From Taeniopygia guttata (taxonomy: Eukaryota > Chordata > Aves > Passeriformes > Estrildidae): a stretch of 64,000 bases of DNA. The translations under genes were made by a program, and so were the position numbers. The notes under the pieces are model-generated. The model was not told the DNA's origin and did no database searches. It worked only from the letters and a program-made list of their open reading frames with translations. Position 1 is the stretch's first letter; the number at the start of each line of letters is the position of its first letter. Positions 46,521 to 58,852 of the stretch are shown one piece after another. The stretch is taken from assembly GCF_048771995.1 (NCBI RefSeq), contig NC_133043.1, positions 7,210,501 through 7,274,500 on the forward strand, given 5' to 3'.

Positions 46521-47483
46521 CAGGGCACAGAAATTTCTCTCCTTGCCTCAGAGTCAGTTTGAGATGAGCCCCATCCATGCTGCTCACGCAGGAGCTTTTC
46601 CCCACCTCTGACCTGAGGGTGATGAGGCTGCTGCACACCACTGGCCTCCAGCTGTGGGTTAAACTCTGGGGAAGGTGTTTGGTGAGGATGGGGTGGAGGT
46701 TCCACTGCAGAGCAGGACAGCACGGAGCAGAGAGGGGTTTGTGGGCCAGCCCTGCGGTTCTGCCTCGCTCAGAGCCCTGGATGTGCTGAAGACAGATGAG
46801 GTGAGCGGGTTTTGGCGTGGCTGTGGCTGGCAGCAGACACAGATCATGGATGAAACATGTGCATGGCAAGAAAGGAGCTTTCTTGAGGCAGACAGAGGCC
46901 TGCTGTGGCTGTGCAGCCCGCTGCTCCCATGCTAACAGCATTATCAACGTGTTCATACGAAGTTTGGCTGCAAACTGCCTCATCGACCTCCAGTTTTTTC
47001 AGGCTAAATACTCCTTTTATTGTGCTGCCAGAGGCCAGCAAAGGAGGTGGCCTGTTTGGCCACGGTGATCTCTGGACCGGAGATTGAATTCCCACATGTC
47101 TTAAATCTGTCTCCTGACTGGCAAACGACCAAGTGGGCATCTCTTTCTCCAGCTAATTGGCTGTTTAGGTGCAAATTGGCCTCTGGCTGCTTCCACGAGG
47201 CCTGGCTCACCAGAGCTGCACCAGAGCATCCTCTTCCAGAGCTCGCTGAGTGCCTGGGCTGTGCAGGGGATGGTGACAACGGGGACATCCCTGATCCTGC
47301 CAGGGTCACCAGGCTCTGAGCGAGTGCCCAGGGCTGTAAGCACTCCTCTGCAGTGCAGGGATTGCTGTCTGGCCTCCAGCTGGCTGGAGATGCTTTCCCA
47401 AGCTCCAAACCTTCGCTGTGGAGAAGGTTTGTTTGGAAAGCACCTCCCAAAGTGGAGCACAGGAGATGGCCTTGGTTGGGATG

Positions 47484-48036
47484 TGTTGGAACCCTGGTCA
47501 CTGAGAATTTTAGGCTTTCTGTGCTTAAAGGCACTGACCCCCAGGAGAACACTGCATTTCACCTGAGGCTGTGGAGAAGCTTCCAAAATGGAATGATAGA
47601 ACTGGGATTGTGGGTATAGAGTTTGGATAGAAGTGTGTAATATCACAGGATGGAAAATTCAGAGTTTAAGGGTTTAGAATATAGTAATATATATAAAGCA
47701 ATATGGAGGTTTTAGGGTGGAGGCTGGTCCTTCTTCTCCACCTTCTTCTCCATGGGTTTGGGTGGTTTTGTGTAATTGGATTAAAAAGTCCCCATTGCAG
47801 GGCACAGTTGTTGGATTATTGGGTTAAAAGTAAGAAATAATTGAGGTGTCATTTCTTAATTGGATAGTTCAGCTTCAAAGGCCTTGTAGAGAGAGAGATG
47901 GAGCTCCATTTTTAATTTGTTAGAGTGAAGAGCTGTAGAGCTCATGGCTTGTGAGACTGTAACATAGATAAGAACTAATAAACATCTGATTCCCAACAAG
48001 AAATTCCATCTCACACATTTAATCCCGACCCTGGCA
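47484..48036 (+). mobile_element. Solo LTR, about 553 bp (TG...CA)
   Basis: The element begins TGTTGGAACCCTGGTCAC and ends at atcccgaccctggca. Near the right end it has aagaactaataaacatctgattccc (polyadenylation signal) and then the pyrimidine/AC-rich U5. The layout is that of a songbird-type retroviral LTR in + orientation. No clear target-site duplication was found and no viral genes adjoin, so it is a solo LTR. Confidence 0.72.
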
Positions 48037-49899
48037 GAAAAAGGAGCAAAAGAACCAGCAGGGATGTGCCCGCCTGTGGCTGGAGCTGCTGGACACGGTG
48101 TCCCTGCAGTGGTTCAGGTCCTTCTTGCAGGAGGGTGTTGCTGACCAGGCAAGGCACGTGTTTCTGCAGGAGAGAGCTCCCCAGAGCTGCAAGGAGGCAG
48201 CAGGGCAGTTTTATTTGTCTCTCAGGAATGTCATCTGGTCGTTGGACCAACCAGCCCAGGGGTTCTGTGGTGCAGGGGGTTTTTCTGGAGGTGTGGGGTG
48301 AAGGAAGTTGTTCAAGGACAGAGCCTCAGGCTGGCAGTTTATTCCCTTGTGTCAAGGTAAACCTGGCTGTGTTGGTCTGTCTGTGATTACTTGTGTGGGA
48401 ATAACAACATCCCCTGAGTTTATAGACACTGCCAGTCCCTGCTGATGCTTAATGCATCCAGCTCTTTCCTCCTGTCCTTCCTTTATAAGGAAAAACATTT
48501 CAGATTTAGTTTCTACCTTATTTTAACTTCTCGTAAAAGAGAGCAGTTTCATTCTTTTGGTGGAACATCAAGTCCAATACTCCCTGAGCTGGTGTGGTTA
48601 TTATGGGCACTTGGGTAGAATGAAGTAATAAAAAAAGTCAGCCCTGTAATGCTGAGTTCATCAAAGAGGGAGTGGGTGATGGGGTGACAATCTGGAGATG
48701 GCAGAAGAGACAACACACAACTTCCTTGTGTTTGGTGTGATGGCACTGAGTAGATCTCCTTGGAATGGAGAATTTGCCCTTTGGAGAATGGAGAATTGTT
48801 CTTCTTCCCATGCTGGGCTTGGCCACGTGGGTTTATGGGCACAAAAAAGTTGGGCTGAGAGAGAGCCCAGCCCTGGCTGTCACTGCAGAGGAGCAGGGCC
48901 AGCTCTGCTCCTTCAGGACATTGGAGCTCTGCTCTGCTCTGTTGGAAACACGAGTGGCAGAGCTGATTGCCCTGTCCAGGAAGGGCTGTGTCCCACAGCC
49001 GGGGGCAGCTCAGCTGCTGAGCTTTTCCCTCTTCCAGCCCCCAAACTCAGCCCAGCCCCAGGTTTTACTGCTTCTTGGGGGGCTGCCAGTGGGAGTTTCT
49101 CTCCCCTTGCATTGCTTGCTGGAAATCTCCCCCTTTCCCTCCTGGCTTGGTGCCCTCTCTCCGTGCCTGCTGCTCTGCCCCCAGAGCACTCACGGGCCTC
49201 TTTCCATTTAGGGAAACTCTGGATGGCCTCTGCTTTTGGCCTGCTTGCAGCACATCTCCCAGCTGATTTTTTCCCTATGTTTTTCAATGCTCTTTTGTCT
49301 CTGGAGGCTGAAATCCCCAGCAGTGTGTGCCAGTGGTGGCTCTGGGAAAGCTGCACTGGAGGGGGGAGCCCAGGTGATGTCCTGCTCAGGGTGAGGCTGG
49401 GTGTTTGACAGTCTGTTCCAGCAGCCTGAGGGGCTGGTGACAGCTTCACTCCTCTCTACAGCAATGATTTAATCTCACCAGGAACAAGTGCCCTGCAGCA
49501 GGGAAGCCTCAGGCAGGGTCTGGGCCAGGCAGCAGGGCTGAGCAGGAGAAAGGGAGAGGAAACTGAAGGAAATTCCCCTAAAAACATTGACTCATTGCTT
49601 TTTGGTTTTTTTTTACTCCAGATTTTTAAGTCAGCTGTGAAACTTCTGCATCTGTAGAAGATGCTGAGTAGGCAGTGCTGGGTGTCTGGAGGGTGGATTG
49701 GGGAACAAAAGCTGCTGTGGGAGAGCTGCTTGGAGGGGGCTTTGCCATTCCCCTTGCCATGCTTTTCCTGCAGGAGAGGCTGGAGTTGGAGCTCCTGGGC
49801 TGCCTCCTGCCTTTGGAGTGGGTCCCTTGCACCCACGGCTCAGGGTTGTTTCTTTAGTGGCGCCCAGCACAACTTGGCTCCATCCGTCACTGGATACTG

Positions 49900-50275
49900 C
49901 TGGGGTTATCCTGGGATCTGGTCAGTGGGAGTTACCCTGGGTGTGTCTGGGATTATCCTAGGATCTGGTTAGTGGAATTTACCTTGGGTGTGTTTGGGGT
50001 TATCCTGGGATCTGGTTAGTGAAATTTACTTTGGGTGTGTCTGGGGTTATCCTGGGGTCTGGTCAGTGGGAGTTACCCTAGAGGTGTCTGGGATTATCCT
50101 GGGATGTGGTTAGTGGAATTTACCTTGGATATGTCTGGGATTATCCTGGGATGTGGTTAGTGGAATTTACCTTGGATATGTCTGGGATTATCCCAGGATC
50201 TGGTTAGTGGGAGTTGCTTTGGATGTGTCTGGGATTATCCTGGGATCTGGCTAATGGGAATTACCTTGGGTGTGT
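49900..50275. repeat. Minisatellite, exactly 8 x 47 bp
   Basis: Eight head-to-tail 47-bp units of the form ctgggattatcctgggatctggttagtggaatttaccttgggtgtgt occur with no length change. Units 5 and 6 are identical; units 1 and 4 share the variant 'tcagtgggagttaccct'. The flanks are unique. Confidence 0.96.
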
Positions 50276-52439
50276 TATTTCAAGTCTAAGAGGGCTGTGA
50301 CAGACTTTTCAAGAGGGTGCTTTAATGAGCTAGAAGAGCCAAGGCAGAGCCTGCCCGTGCTGAGGGCAGCTGCTCCCCAGGGTGCTTCATCTCTTTCCCA
50401 TTTCCCATGAGCTGAGCAGTTTAACACCACCCCATGGACTTTGACAGCAATTCCTGTCCTCTTGTGCACCTTTCCCATCCCTGTGTGGTGGAGCTGGAGC
50501 AAAGGGAAGCACCAGTGGTGCTCGGTGCTGTGTGGATGCTGATGAGCACACCTCAGCATCCCCACTGGTGCTTTCACTGCTGTCTGCCAAAACCTTTAAA
50601 AGGAAAGGAAAATTGTGCTCATTCTTCCTCTCCTTCCTCTGCCCCTGCCCTTGTGTCCTCCTCCTGCTGTGCAGTGAGCTCCCACACTGTGTCCATGCTG
50701 CCCAGAGGAAGCTGAGTGGGTGTGGGGCTGCGGCTCCATCTGGGAATTGTTCTTATCAAACTGCTTGATGCCAAAAAAGAATAATAATAATAAAACCTTT
50801 GATGGTAAGCAGGGGGATCAGGAGGTACAGCTGCTCCTGAGGCCTGACTTGCAGCTTGTGAGCCTTTACAGAGAGTTTTTGGGTCTTTATGCTGCAGCAG
50901 ATTTTGCTGTGTGCCTGGAATATCTCGGAGGAACAGGGGGGAAACAACCGGGGGCTGGCGCAGGGAGCATGAGCTGCTGGAAATGGCTCTCTGAGAAGCA
51001 GGGGAGAAGCATAAGAAAAGCAAGTTTCCTGCCATGAGGCTGGTATATTTATGACTGGAAAGTTTTGGGTTGAAAAGGTCGTGAGCAGGCAGCTGAGGGA
51101 GTAGCAGGGGCCGCGAGAGGCGATTCCCCAGCTCACACCCTGCCCTGCAGTGGGGTTGGGAGGGTCCCACGGGGGTCTGGGGGGCACGAGTGATGGGAGA
51201 GGGATGGGGAGTGCTGGAGGGGTGAAGGACAGTGCCCAAGGCAGCTGGGATGTGTGGGATTTGTGCCCCTGGGGCTGCGGAGGGGCTGGGCTGTGCCCGC
51301 TCCTCCCCTTGGATGGAGTCTCGGACACCACGTGAAAATGAGACATGCACATCTGGAAGTGGAGTGCACGCTTGTAGCACTGCCAGTTTATTTATTCCTG
51401 CAAATTCTCCCTAATTAGGGGCTGCTGGGAAGCTGACAGAGCTGGAAATGGCCTCTTTCCAAGGGATTCAATGTTCTGACTGACCCTCACCTCCTCTTCC
51501 CCTCCTGTAACTAGCAGTGAAAAGGTGTTCCCTACCTCTAGGCCCAGGAACTGCAGTTCCTCCTGGAGTCAGCCACACAGGAAGGTTTTCCAAACGAAAT
51601 GTGCTGAGCCCTGTGTGTGTTAAACTCATTAAGGATGAGCAATAATGTTTCTGAAGCCTCTTGTTTCTATTAAAACATCTGTGCTGTCATGAGACACTGA
51701 GTTCTCTGCCTGTTTGGCCTTCATGTTAAAAAGCAGTAATTAATAATATTTTTTTTAAAAACAATTAAAGTAATTAAGTCAGTTTTCTGCTTGGATCCTA
51801 AATTGCACCTCCCAGGTGCTTAGAAAAGTCTGACCTGAAACTGAGAAAAGCAAGAGCTTGAGACTGAGTTTGTTTTAACTGCCTGAGGTTCAGGCAGATG
51901 CAGTTCCTGATCCTCTTTCCATTTCCTTCCTCTGCAAGCGGGCCCTGCTGTTTAATCCACACCAGGGAGCTGTGCTTCCCTCCCCTCCCAGGCACGTGGG
52001 CTGCAATCCCACTCCAGCACTGGCATGGGGACACCCCAGGAGCCCAGGGTGGCTGGGATGATGTCCTGGCCCGGGCTCAGGGCAGCATTTCCCTTTCCAG
52101 GCTCTCAGCATGCACAATAGCCAGAATCACTGCCTTGGCATGAAATCCTTCCAGCTGGGCCACGGCGCTGCTGGCACTGCAGGCAGCTCCAGGTGTGCAT
52201 GCAGATCTCCAGGTGAGGGGCTGGTTGGTGGCTCCTTGGAGGGGATGAGGCTCAGGGTCTGGGCAGAGGGTTGGAAGGGCAGAGCTGTGCCCCCCAGCCC
52301 AGCCATGTACCCCTGGAGTTCAGCAGAGAGGGTGCTGACCCACAGCATCCCCCCTGCAGGCACGCAGTGGGATCAGGCGCCTGGCTTGAATGCCACCTTA
52401 GCCCTGGGGTAGCTCTGGGTGACCCTATCAATCCCCAGG

Positions 52440-52945
52440 TGTTGGAATCTGAGGTATTGATGATTCTGGGATTGTAGAAAGTCTCTGTCTTTGTGCCCCA
52501 CTGCCAAAGCAGAAGCCATAATTGGTCTGTGCTGTTTCAAGGTTGTTTATTCTGTTTATCTCTAACATGTTCTGCTGCCCTGCCGCAGCTCTGTCCTGCA
52601 GGGCAGCGTGTGGGGCTCTGCCCTCAGTGGGATGTTACAAACATTAAATACCACAAACTACCTGTGCTGGATTTACAATAACGGGCCAATATCTGTCACC
52701 TACGTTGGACAGTGTGTCCCCAGCCTAAACCAACAGAAAAATGCCAACACCACAGTGAAACATGGAGGGCATGAAGAAGGAGAAAAAGGACAAGACACAC
52801 CCAATTTCCTCCATCTTGTCCCCTTTGGACCCCTCATGTAGAATCCTAAAATTTTACTTTTGCACCTGTGTCACACTTAATTATTACTCATATCAAACCC
52901 TCAGAGCTGGTAATTCATCCTGTAAGATTGAAAACTCCTTCTCTG
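52440..52945 (-). mobile_element. LTR family A, copy 2 (about 505 bp)
   Basis: The element starts TGTTGGAATCTGAGGTATTG and is nearly identical over about 420 bp to 63577-64000. On the minus strand it has a TATA-like GGTATTTAATG (complement near 52643) and AATAAA (complement of gtttattctgtttatc near 52546), so it reads as a minus-strand LTR. Compared with 26349-26670 its U3 end seems cut near 52945. Open frames inside it are not genes. Confidence 0.82.
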
Positions 52946-55900
52946 TGTGCTGATTTAATGGGGTTAATGCTGACAGGAAGAAAAGCCTTGATCTTCATCT
53001 TCTTGATCATCTGTGGTGGGGGAGAGAAGAGGCTGTGGTTGTCTGAGCTTGTTCCTCGCCCATCCAGCTCGTGTGGGGCATCTCAGCTCCCCGCTGCCCC
53101 AGAACACCAAGTTTGCTGCATGCCCTGTTTGTACACTGAATATCTGAGAAGCATCAGGTCCCTTCTCCTTCCTTGTGTCTTTAAGTTCCGACAAGCAGAA
53201 ACCTCTTTGTCCTTTTGCTCCCCGGATTTCACATCAATCCCTTTACACCTTATCCATTTAAAACCTTCTTAGTTCTGCTCTTATTGATCTGTTTTTGCCA
53301 TAACCATATTTGGGGTTGGATTGGGGTTTTTTTGTTCCCTTGGCAACGTTGATCTTTGCCCACAGCAGCTCTTCCCTGCAGTGCACCTGTGGGTGATGCT
53401 TCTGGCAGCCCCATCCCCTCTCCACCTTCCTGTGGGGTGTGAGTGATGCTGGGTAGTCCAGGTGCCTCATGGTAGAGCTCTAATGGTTTCTGCTTTGCTG
53501 CTAAAAGTCTCTAATTTAATATATTCTGGGAGTTACTCACTTTGATTTTGTGACATCGGTGGCTTGTGGTCATGCTGGGACCCACTGGGGCAGTGAGGTC
53601 CTTTGTGCTGAGGCTCTTTTCATGAACAAAGTCTTTATTAAAAGCCCTTTAAGTGCTGCCCTTCTGCCATTCTTCCAGATTTTGACTTTTTCCTGTTATC
53701 CAGTCTTCAAAGTTACCTGACCTTTTCTATGCTCGGTGATACTAAGGGATGAAATCCAACAGCATTTTATTAAAAAAAAAATTAAAAATCAGTTCATTAT
53801 CCAGAAATCTCAAATTAGCAAACGTACTTTGAATTATTGTAGCTTTTCCCATGCTCTGGGTTTCCTTGCAGAGGAAGGGAAGTGTGACTAGACTGAAGTG
53901 CGTCCGTGCTCCCTGTGTTTCCTCCCCTTGGGAAGCAGGAAGGTCCTGGAGCCTCTTTTCGTGACAATTCCTGCGTAATCAGGGCAGGCCTGACGCCGTC
54001 ATCCCCGAAACCACGGGCAGAGGGGATGGGAACCGTGTCTGATTTTCCTTCCGGAGTCCCCTCGTCCCCAGGCAGTGACAGCCAAGGGTTTGGGGCTGCC
54101 AGCCCTGCTCCCTGCCACAGCCAGCTCTGCTCGGATGTTCCGTGCCTCAGTTTCCCCACCTGGCACATGGAGATGACTGCAGCTCTTCCAGGTGGGTTTG
54201 GATGCCGGGATGGGTTTGGGGCAGAGTTTGCAGGAACTCAGCAGCTGCAAGGAGCAGAGGGGCAGAGAGGAAGGTGGTGGCTTGGAGAGAAGAGCTGTGC
54301 CTCACCATTCCTCCCCCTTTGGGTGATATAAATCTGTCTCTCCCTGTGACCCTGCCTTGGTGCTGCCCAGGGGATGCCCTGAGCACGCCGAGGTTGGTGT
54401 CTCACGCTGAAAGTGCCTCCACCCATCCCCTGCACCTTCCAGAAAGTCTGGGGAGGAGCTTTCACCTGTGACCAGCAGCAAGAAAAGGTGTTTGGGCTCT
54501 CAAAGAAACATTATTATTATCATAATAATGATATTTAGCCACTCCTACACAGTAATTTTGGTCTGTAAGCCTCAAAGCATTTGATGGAGGAGGCCATAAT
54601 CAATGAAGAGTTTTGTTTTCTAATTAACATACGAGGAGGAAGGGGAAGATCCTGTGGGTTTCACAGTTGTCTTCACAATTGCCCACTTTTGTGTAGGAGT
54701 TACTTTAAGGCTCAGGCAGCCACAGTGACTCACGGCTCTGCTCTAACCCAGCCTGATGCTCCTGACTGCAGCAGATTGTGAGGCTGATAAGAGCTGCTGG
54801 GTTCAGAAAAACCTTGACTTGTGGGAGGAAGAAAATCTGCCTGAGAAACGACATTCTTAGCAGCCTGCAAGGAAAGTGCAGAGTGCTGTTTGAAATGCGT
54901 GTGGATAGGGAAATCCCTTTTCTGCCTTAGCCTGTTAAAGGATCTTCTAAAGCTGATATCTGCCATCTCCTTGTTTGTTTGGGCTTTTTTCTCTTATGAT
55001 TTTTTTTTCTCCTTGAAATCTCCTTTCTAAGTCTGGCTGCTTTGTGGTCCCCCATGCCTGTGCCAGGAGAGAAGCTGTGACCAGCACTGGCTGCTTCTGG
55101 AGGAGTTTGAGCTGAGGTCTGGAGAAGCCCTTGAGGCACATCCCTGCTGCAGGGCAGGAGATCCCAGGGCTGAAGCACCCAGAGAAAAAAGGGTTAAAGT
55201 TTCTTGCATCTGCCAGCACTTGTGGCATCAATCCATTTTTAGCTTGGTACCTGTAACTGAGTGATCAGCAGATTTTACAGACTGACTTTCTGGGGCAGGA
55301 AATCACTTCTAGGCCAATAAAACAGCTTTGCAGGAAGTTTCTTGCTCATCTGAAGAGCAGAATGATGGTGAAGGAGAAAGGCCTGGGCAGTCAGTGGTGG
55401 CCTGGCGTAGTAAGGAAACAAGAAATATTTCTACTGTAATGTAACACAGCAAGGAAAATATTTACCTAAAATTCTCCTGCAGCCAGTGCTTTGGAGAGCA
55501 GGAATTTTATCTTGGGCAGCAGTTGCTGTGTAGAGGATCCCAAAGGTCTTAGCAAAGCAGGAGCTTGAGGGGAGGCTCCTGGTACAGTAAAAACAGTGAG
55601 TGAGACCCTTGGTTGTGTGAGCAAGGGGAGCAGCAAGTGATAGAAGAGATGAGATCTGCTGTCTCCCTTTTGAAAAGGGAGTTCTTTCTCCTCTCAGATA
55701 AAAATGAAAATGTAATTACAAACACCTGTGATAAGGCTGGAGCAAGAACAGGAAGGCCGGATAAGTGACTGAAGAAAATCCCTGCCACAAGGACAGAAGG
55801 AGCAGAACCTGATTGCTTTAGCAAAGGCAGTGCAGGTGATGTGATCACTGTGAGAGACCTTTCATCAGGAGAAGTCTCAGGGTCCTCACTCTCCCTGATC

Positions 55901-58639
55901 TACCTGGAAAAGGCAAAGCCCAAAGTGGGGGCTGTGTCAAAACTGCATTTGGCTGAGCAGTACAACACCCACTGGTGCTATGCTGACAGGGAGCCCCAAA
56001 AACCAATTCCAGGGGAGGAGGCAGGTTCTCCATCCCTCTGGGATGGGGGCTCAGCTCCCCAGGGTTGCCTGCCTTCCTAGGAGAAGGATTTGGCTAAGCA
56101 TAAGCTTTTGGGCTGTGGATGCAGGTAGAAAGCCAGATGAAGTGGAGCTTGGATATGTGCAGCTTGGTCAAGGGGATGCTTTTTCTGGGCTGATGCTGTT
56201 GTAAAGCTGTGCTTCTGACATGGCTCAATGAGATAAAAGGGTAAGAGAGTCCAAGAGGGAGAAGGGTGGGCTTATCTCCCTGGAGGAAAGCTTGGTCCTC
56301 TTCTGCTAGCAGGAGCCTGGGGTATGTGCTGTGAGGTGAGCTGTTTACATACCTTGCTGCCTGAAATATTTACTGTTAGAGCTCTGGATATTCTTGTTAT
56401 TCTTCAGTTGCTGTAATTTTCCATCTTTCTCTCCCCCTCTCAGTGCCTTAGGTGCACATGGGTGCAATATGACCCAGCTGGTTTTAATGAAAAGGAACTC
56501 CTACTTCTAGCCCGGATATTTTATTTCACACTTTTCTGGGCTCGCCTCTCGGCCGCTTGATTTGCTAAACCTTTATTAGATCCAGGATGATAACATTGCC
56601 TTTGCTTGGGAAACAGAGAGTGACCCAGGGAGCTGGGACTGACCCAAACTGCCTCAACCTCTTCTGCTGAAGGGCTTTGAGCTTCTTCACCAGCTCCACC
56701 AGACCAGCAGACGTCATTGGGATGCTCCCACCACAGTCCTTCAAGAAGGTTTTGCGGTTTTTTCTAGTGGTTTACTTCTTCTTGCCTCCTGTTGACCTCA
56801 AAAAAAGGATCCCCATCACAGCATCACAACAATCCCTATGTGACCACAGTTCAGAGAGTGCTACCAAACTCCAAGCAGGGGCTGTCACATTGAATCTTAT
56901 GGGATTTGTAAGGGGGTAGATTCTGAACATCAAAAAATGTGCTTTGGTCCTTCCTCAGATTGCTTGTATTGCACTTTTAAAATCTTCTTTACAATAAGGA
57001 TTTTTAGTTTGTCTTGCTTAGTTCATTTTTTCCCCCCGCTTTAAACCCATTCTACAACTTTGTGACGAGGGTGTAGTCAGGATGTTTAACAGATTTTGTA
57101 AAAGGCTAATCCAGGTTCTGTTCTTCCCGTGAGCGAGTCATCCATGGTTTTTAACAAAGTAGGACTTGTTTCTTGCTCAGTAACAAAGTTAATTATTGAC
57201 AGCTACATTTTTACCTGCTGGAAATGGATTGCTGATGGGACCAGCATAAGACTGCTTTGGAGGAGAAAAATAAAGACACTTTCTTTCAGAAATCAATGCC
57301 ATGACGGGGGTCAGCCCGCTGTGGTGGTGTGCAGTGTGGCAGCTGCCACCACTCCCCGCGGTGGGGACAGCAGGGACCTGGCACCAGGGTGCTGAGCTCG
57401 GTGTCACAGGAGGCACAGGCCCATGGCCATTCCTGTTCTCCTCCAAGCCATCGGGAACAGCAGGTGGTGTTCAGCCAGGATGGCACCAAGAGCTTTACAG
57501 GCACTGCGTTGCATGGAAAGGCATTTTTGTTTGCGGTTGTGATGCAGGGAGATGCAGAGCTGTTCCTCCCTTCACCGCTCTGGTGGTTTCTGACACCATG
57601 AGGAGGGCAAAAAATGAAAGAGCTGAGCACTGCTGCCTGCCAGAGGAGAGGAAACCCACTGTACCTACTTTAAAATACCATACTTCTGTTAAAAAGGTGT
57701 TCTGAAGATTATTTAAACAGTTGTCATGTTTTCAAGTAATGCCTTTTAATGCCTTTCCTTGGACAATATGGAAAACCTGGATGTTGTTGAGGCTGGGAAA
57801 CTGGTACTGTTGGTTTCATTTTCTGGTTCATGTACACTCTGGGGGAGTCTGTGGTGTTTGCAGACTTTAAATGTGTGAAATTAAAAGGGTGACGTCTGCG
57901 GTGAAGCTCATACTTTCTGCAGTAACTGTACTACTGTTTTACATCATTTTCCTTTATGGCTCACCCAAAGTGGACTAAAAGCCCAACCCATTCATTTTTC
58001 TTTTCCTGTTGATGTGCCTGGACACATTTCAGGGGGGTATCATCACTTTAAAATGATGTTATTAAAACACAGGGCGGGGAGGATAAAAAGAGGGTCAAGA
58101 GGGCAGGATTTGAATCAACAGCGGAAAGGGAGAAGCATCAGATAGCGAGATGCTCAGCCTGAGAGGTGGGGAAGGGGCAGCAGTGTCACGGAAGGGGCTG
58201 GTGTCCATGCCCGAGCTGAGTTTTCCTCGCTGGCTCGGGCTGCAGTGGAGGGAGCTGGGGCAAGTTTTGCTCCTGCAGCGATTTTCCAGAGAGGGCTGCT
58301 TGGATCCGGCAGCGGTGGGTTAGCACAGCGCCGGTTTGATTTTGAGCAATTACAACGCGGAGCGCGGCCGAGTTGTCCCTTTCCAAACAAGGCTAAACCG
58401 AGAAGCCAAAAGCTCATCAGCTCCGGCGAACACCGGGGCAGAGACCCACCCGGTTCCGCCCTCCGTGGGGCTCGGCGCCGAGGGGCTCGGCGGGGCATCG
58501 GGGGGATGCGGGACGCGCCCGGGGGTGCCCCCGGCACCGCCCGCAGCCACCGGGGCGGGGCGGGGGTCCCGCAGAAGGGGCCGGCGCGGCGGAGGGGGCG
58601 GCGTGACGGGCGTGGGGAGCAGCCAGTGCGCGGCGAGGG

Positions 58640-58687
58640 GCCGTGCCGGGCCGGGCCGGGCTGGGCCGGGCTGGGCCGGGCCGGGGG
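58640..58687. repeat. GGGCC-rich imperfect array in the v2 CpG island
   Basis: Repeats of gccgggccgggctgggccggg occur over about 48 bp, about 110 bp upstream of the v2 ATG. Successive GGG runs could form a G-quadruplex on the + strand (inference). Confidence 0.88.
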
Positions 58688-58797
58688 CATGGCTCGCTGC
58701 CCGGCGGGGCGGGGGGCGGCCGCAGCCGCTCGCCCTCCGCCATTCGCGCGGCCGCAGCCGCACCGCCGAGCCGGGGGGCAGCGCCCCGCGCCCCGCC

Positions 58798-58852
58798 ATG
58801 GCCGACCCGGCCGTCAGCGCCCACCTGGAGGGCATCATCTCCGACTTCGAAG
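58798..58852 (+). CDS. SEPTIN9: SEPTIN9 isoform 2 (v2), coding first exon
   Basis: This exon encodes MADPAVSAHLEGIISDFE and the first base (G) of the next codon, then a gtgggt donor in phase 1. Mammalian SEPT9 v2 begins MSDPAVNAQLDGIISDFE and continues ALKRSFE, so identity is clear; differences are at residues 2, 7, 9 and 11. The start context (cccgccATGg) is near-optimal. The reading frame is open far upstream, but no other ATG lies in it, so this start stands. The exon lies in a CpG island with its own promoter. It joins the same downstream exon as v1 and v3, which is outside the window. Confidence 0.95.

Larger units (their letters stand above)
31400..58797 (+). other. SEPTIN9: SEPTIN9 intron between the v3 and v2 first exons
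   Basis: No supported exon lies in these 27 kb. They hold T runs (31529-31601), CR1 pieces (33430, 36712, 42190, 46255), LTRs (38399, 39020, 47484, 52440), tandem repeats (43885, 45114, 49900) and A-rich simple DNA (45317-45460). Unique-looking stretches are 31610-33420, 33490-36700, 36920-38390, 39730-42180, 42330-43880, 43950-45110, 48040-49890, 50280-52430 and 52950-58300. A perfect 14-bp palindrome (gggttaattaaccc) is at 34641-34654. Enhancers are likely in an intron this size, but I cannot locate them from sequence alone. Confidence 0.8.

Noticed and set aside
49900..50275. CRISPR-like array
   Set aside because: Units are contiguous with no spacers, and the window is a vertebrate genome.
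50619..51380. 253-codon minus-strand open frame
   Set aside because: Pro/Ser-rich with no domain and parallel open frames; treated as chance.
58336..58797. In-frame open extension upstream of the v2 start (about 150 codons)
   Set aside because: The frame has no ATG before 58798; it is open only because GC-rich DNA has few stops, and MADPAV matches the known isoform start.
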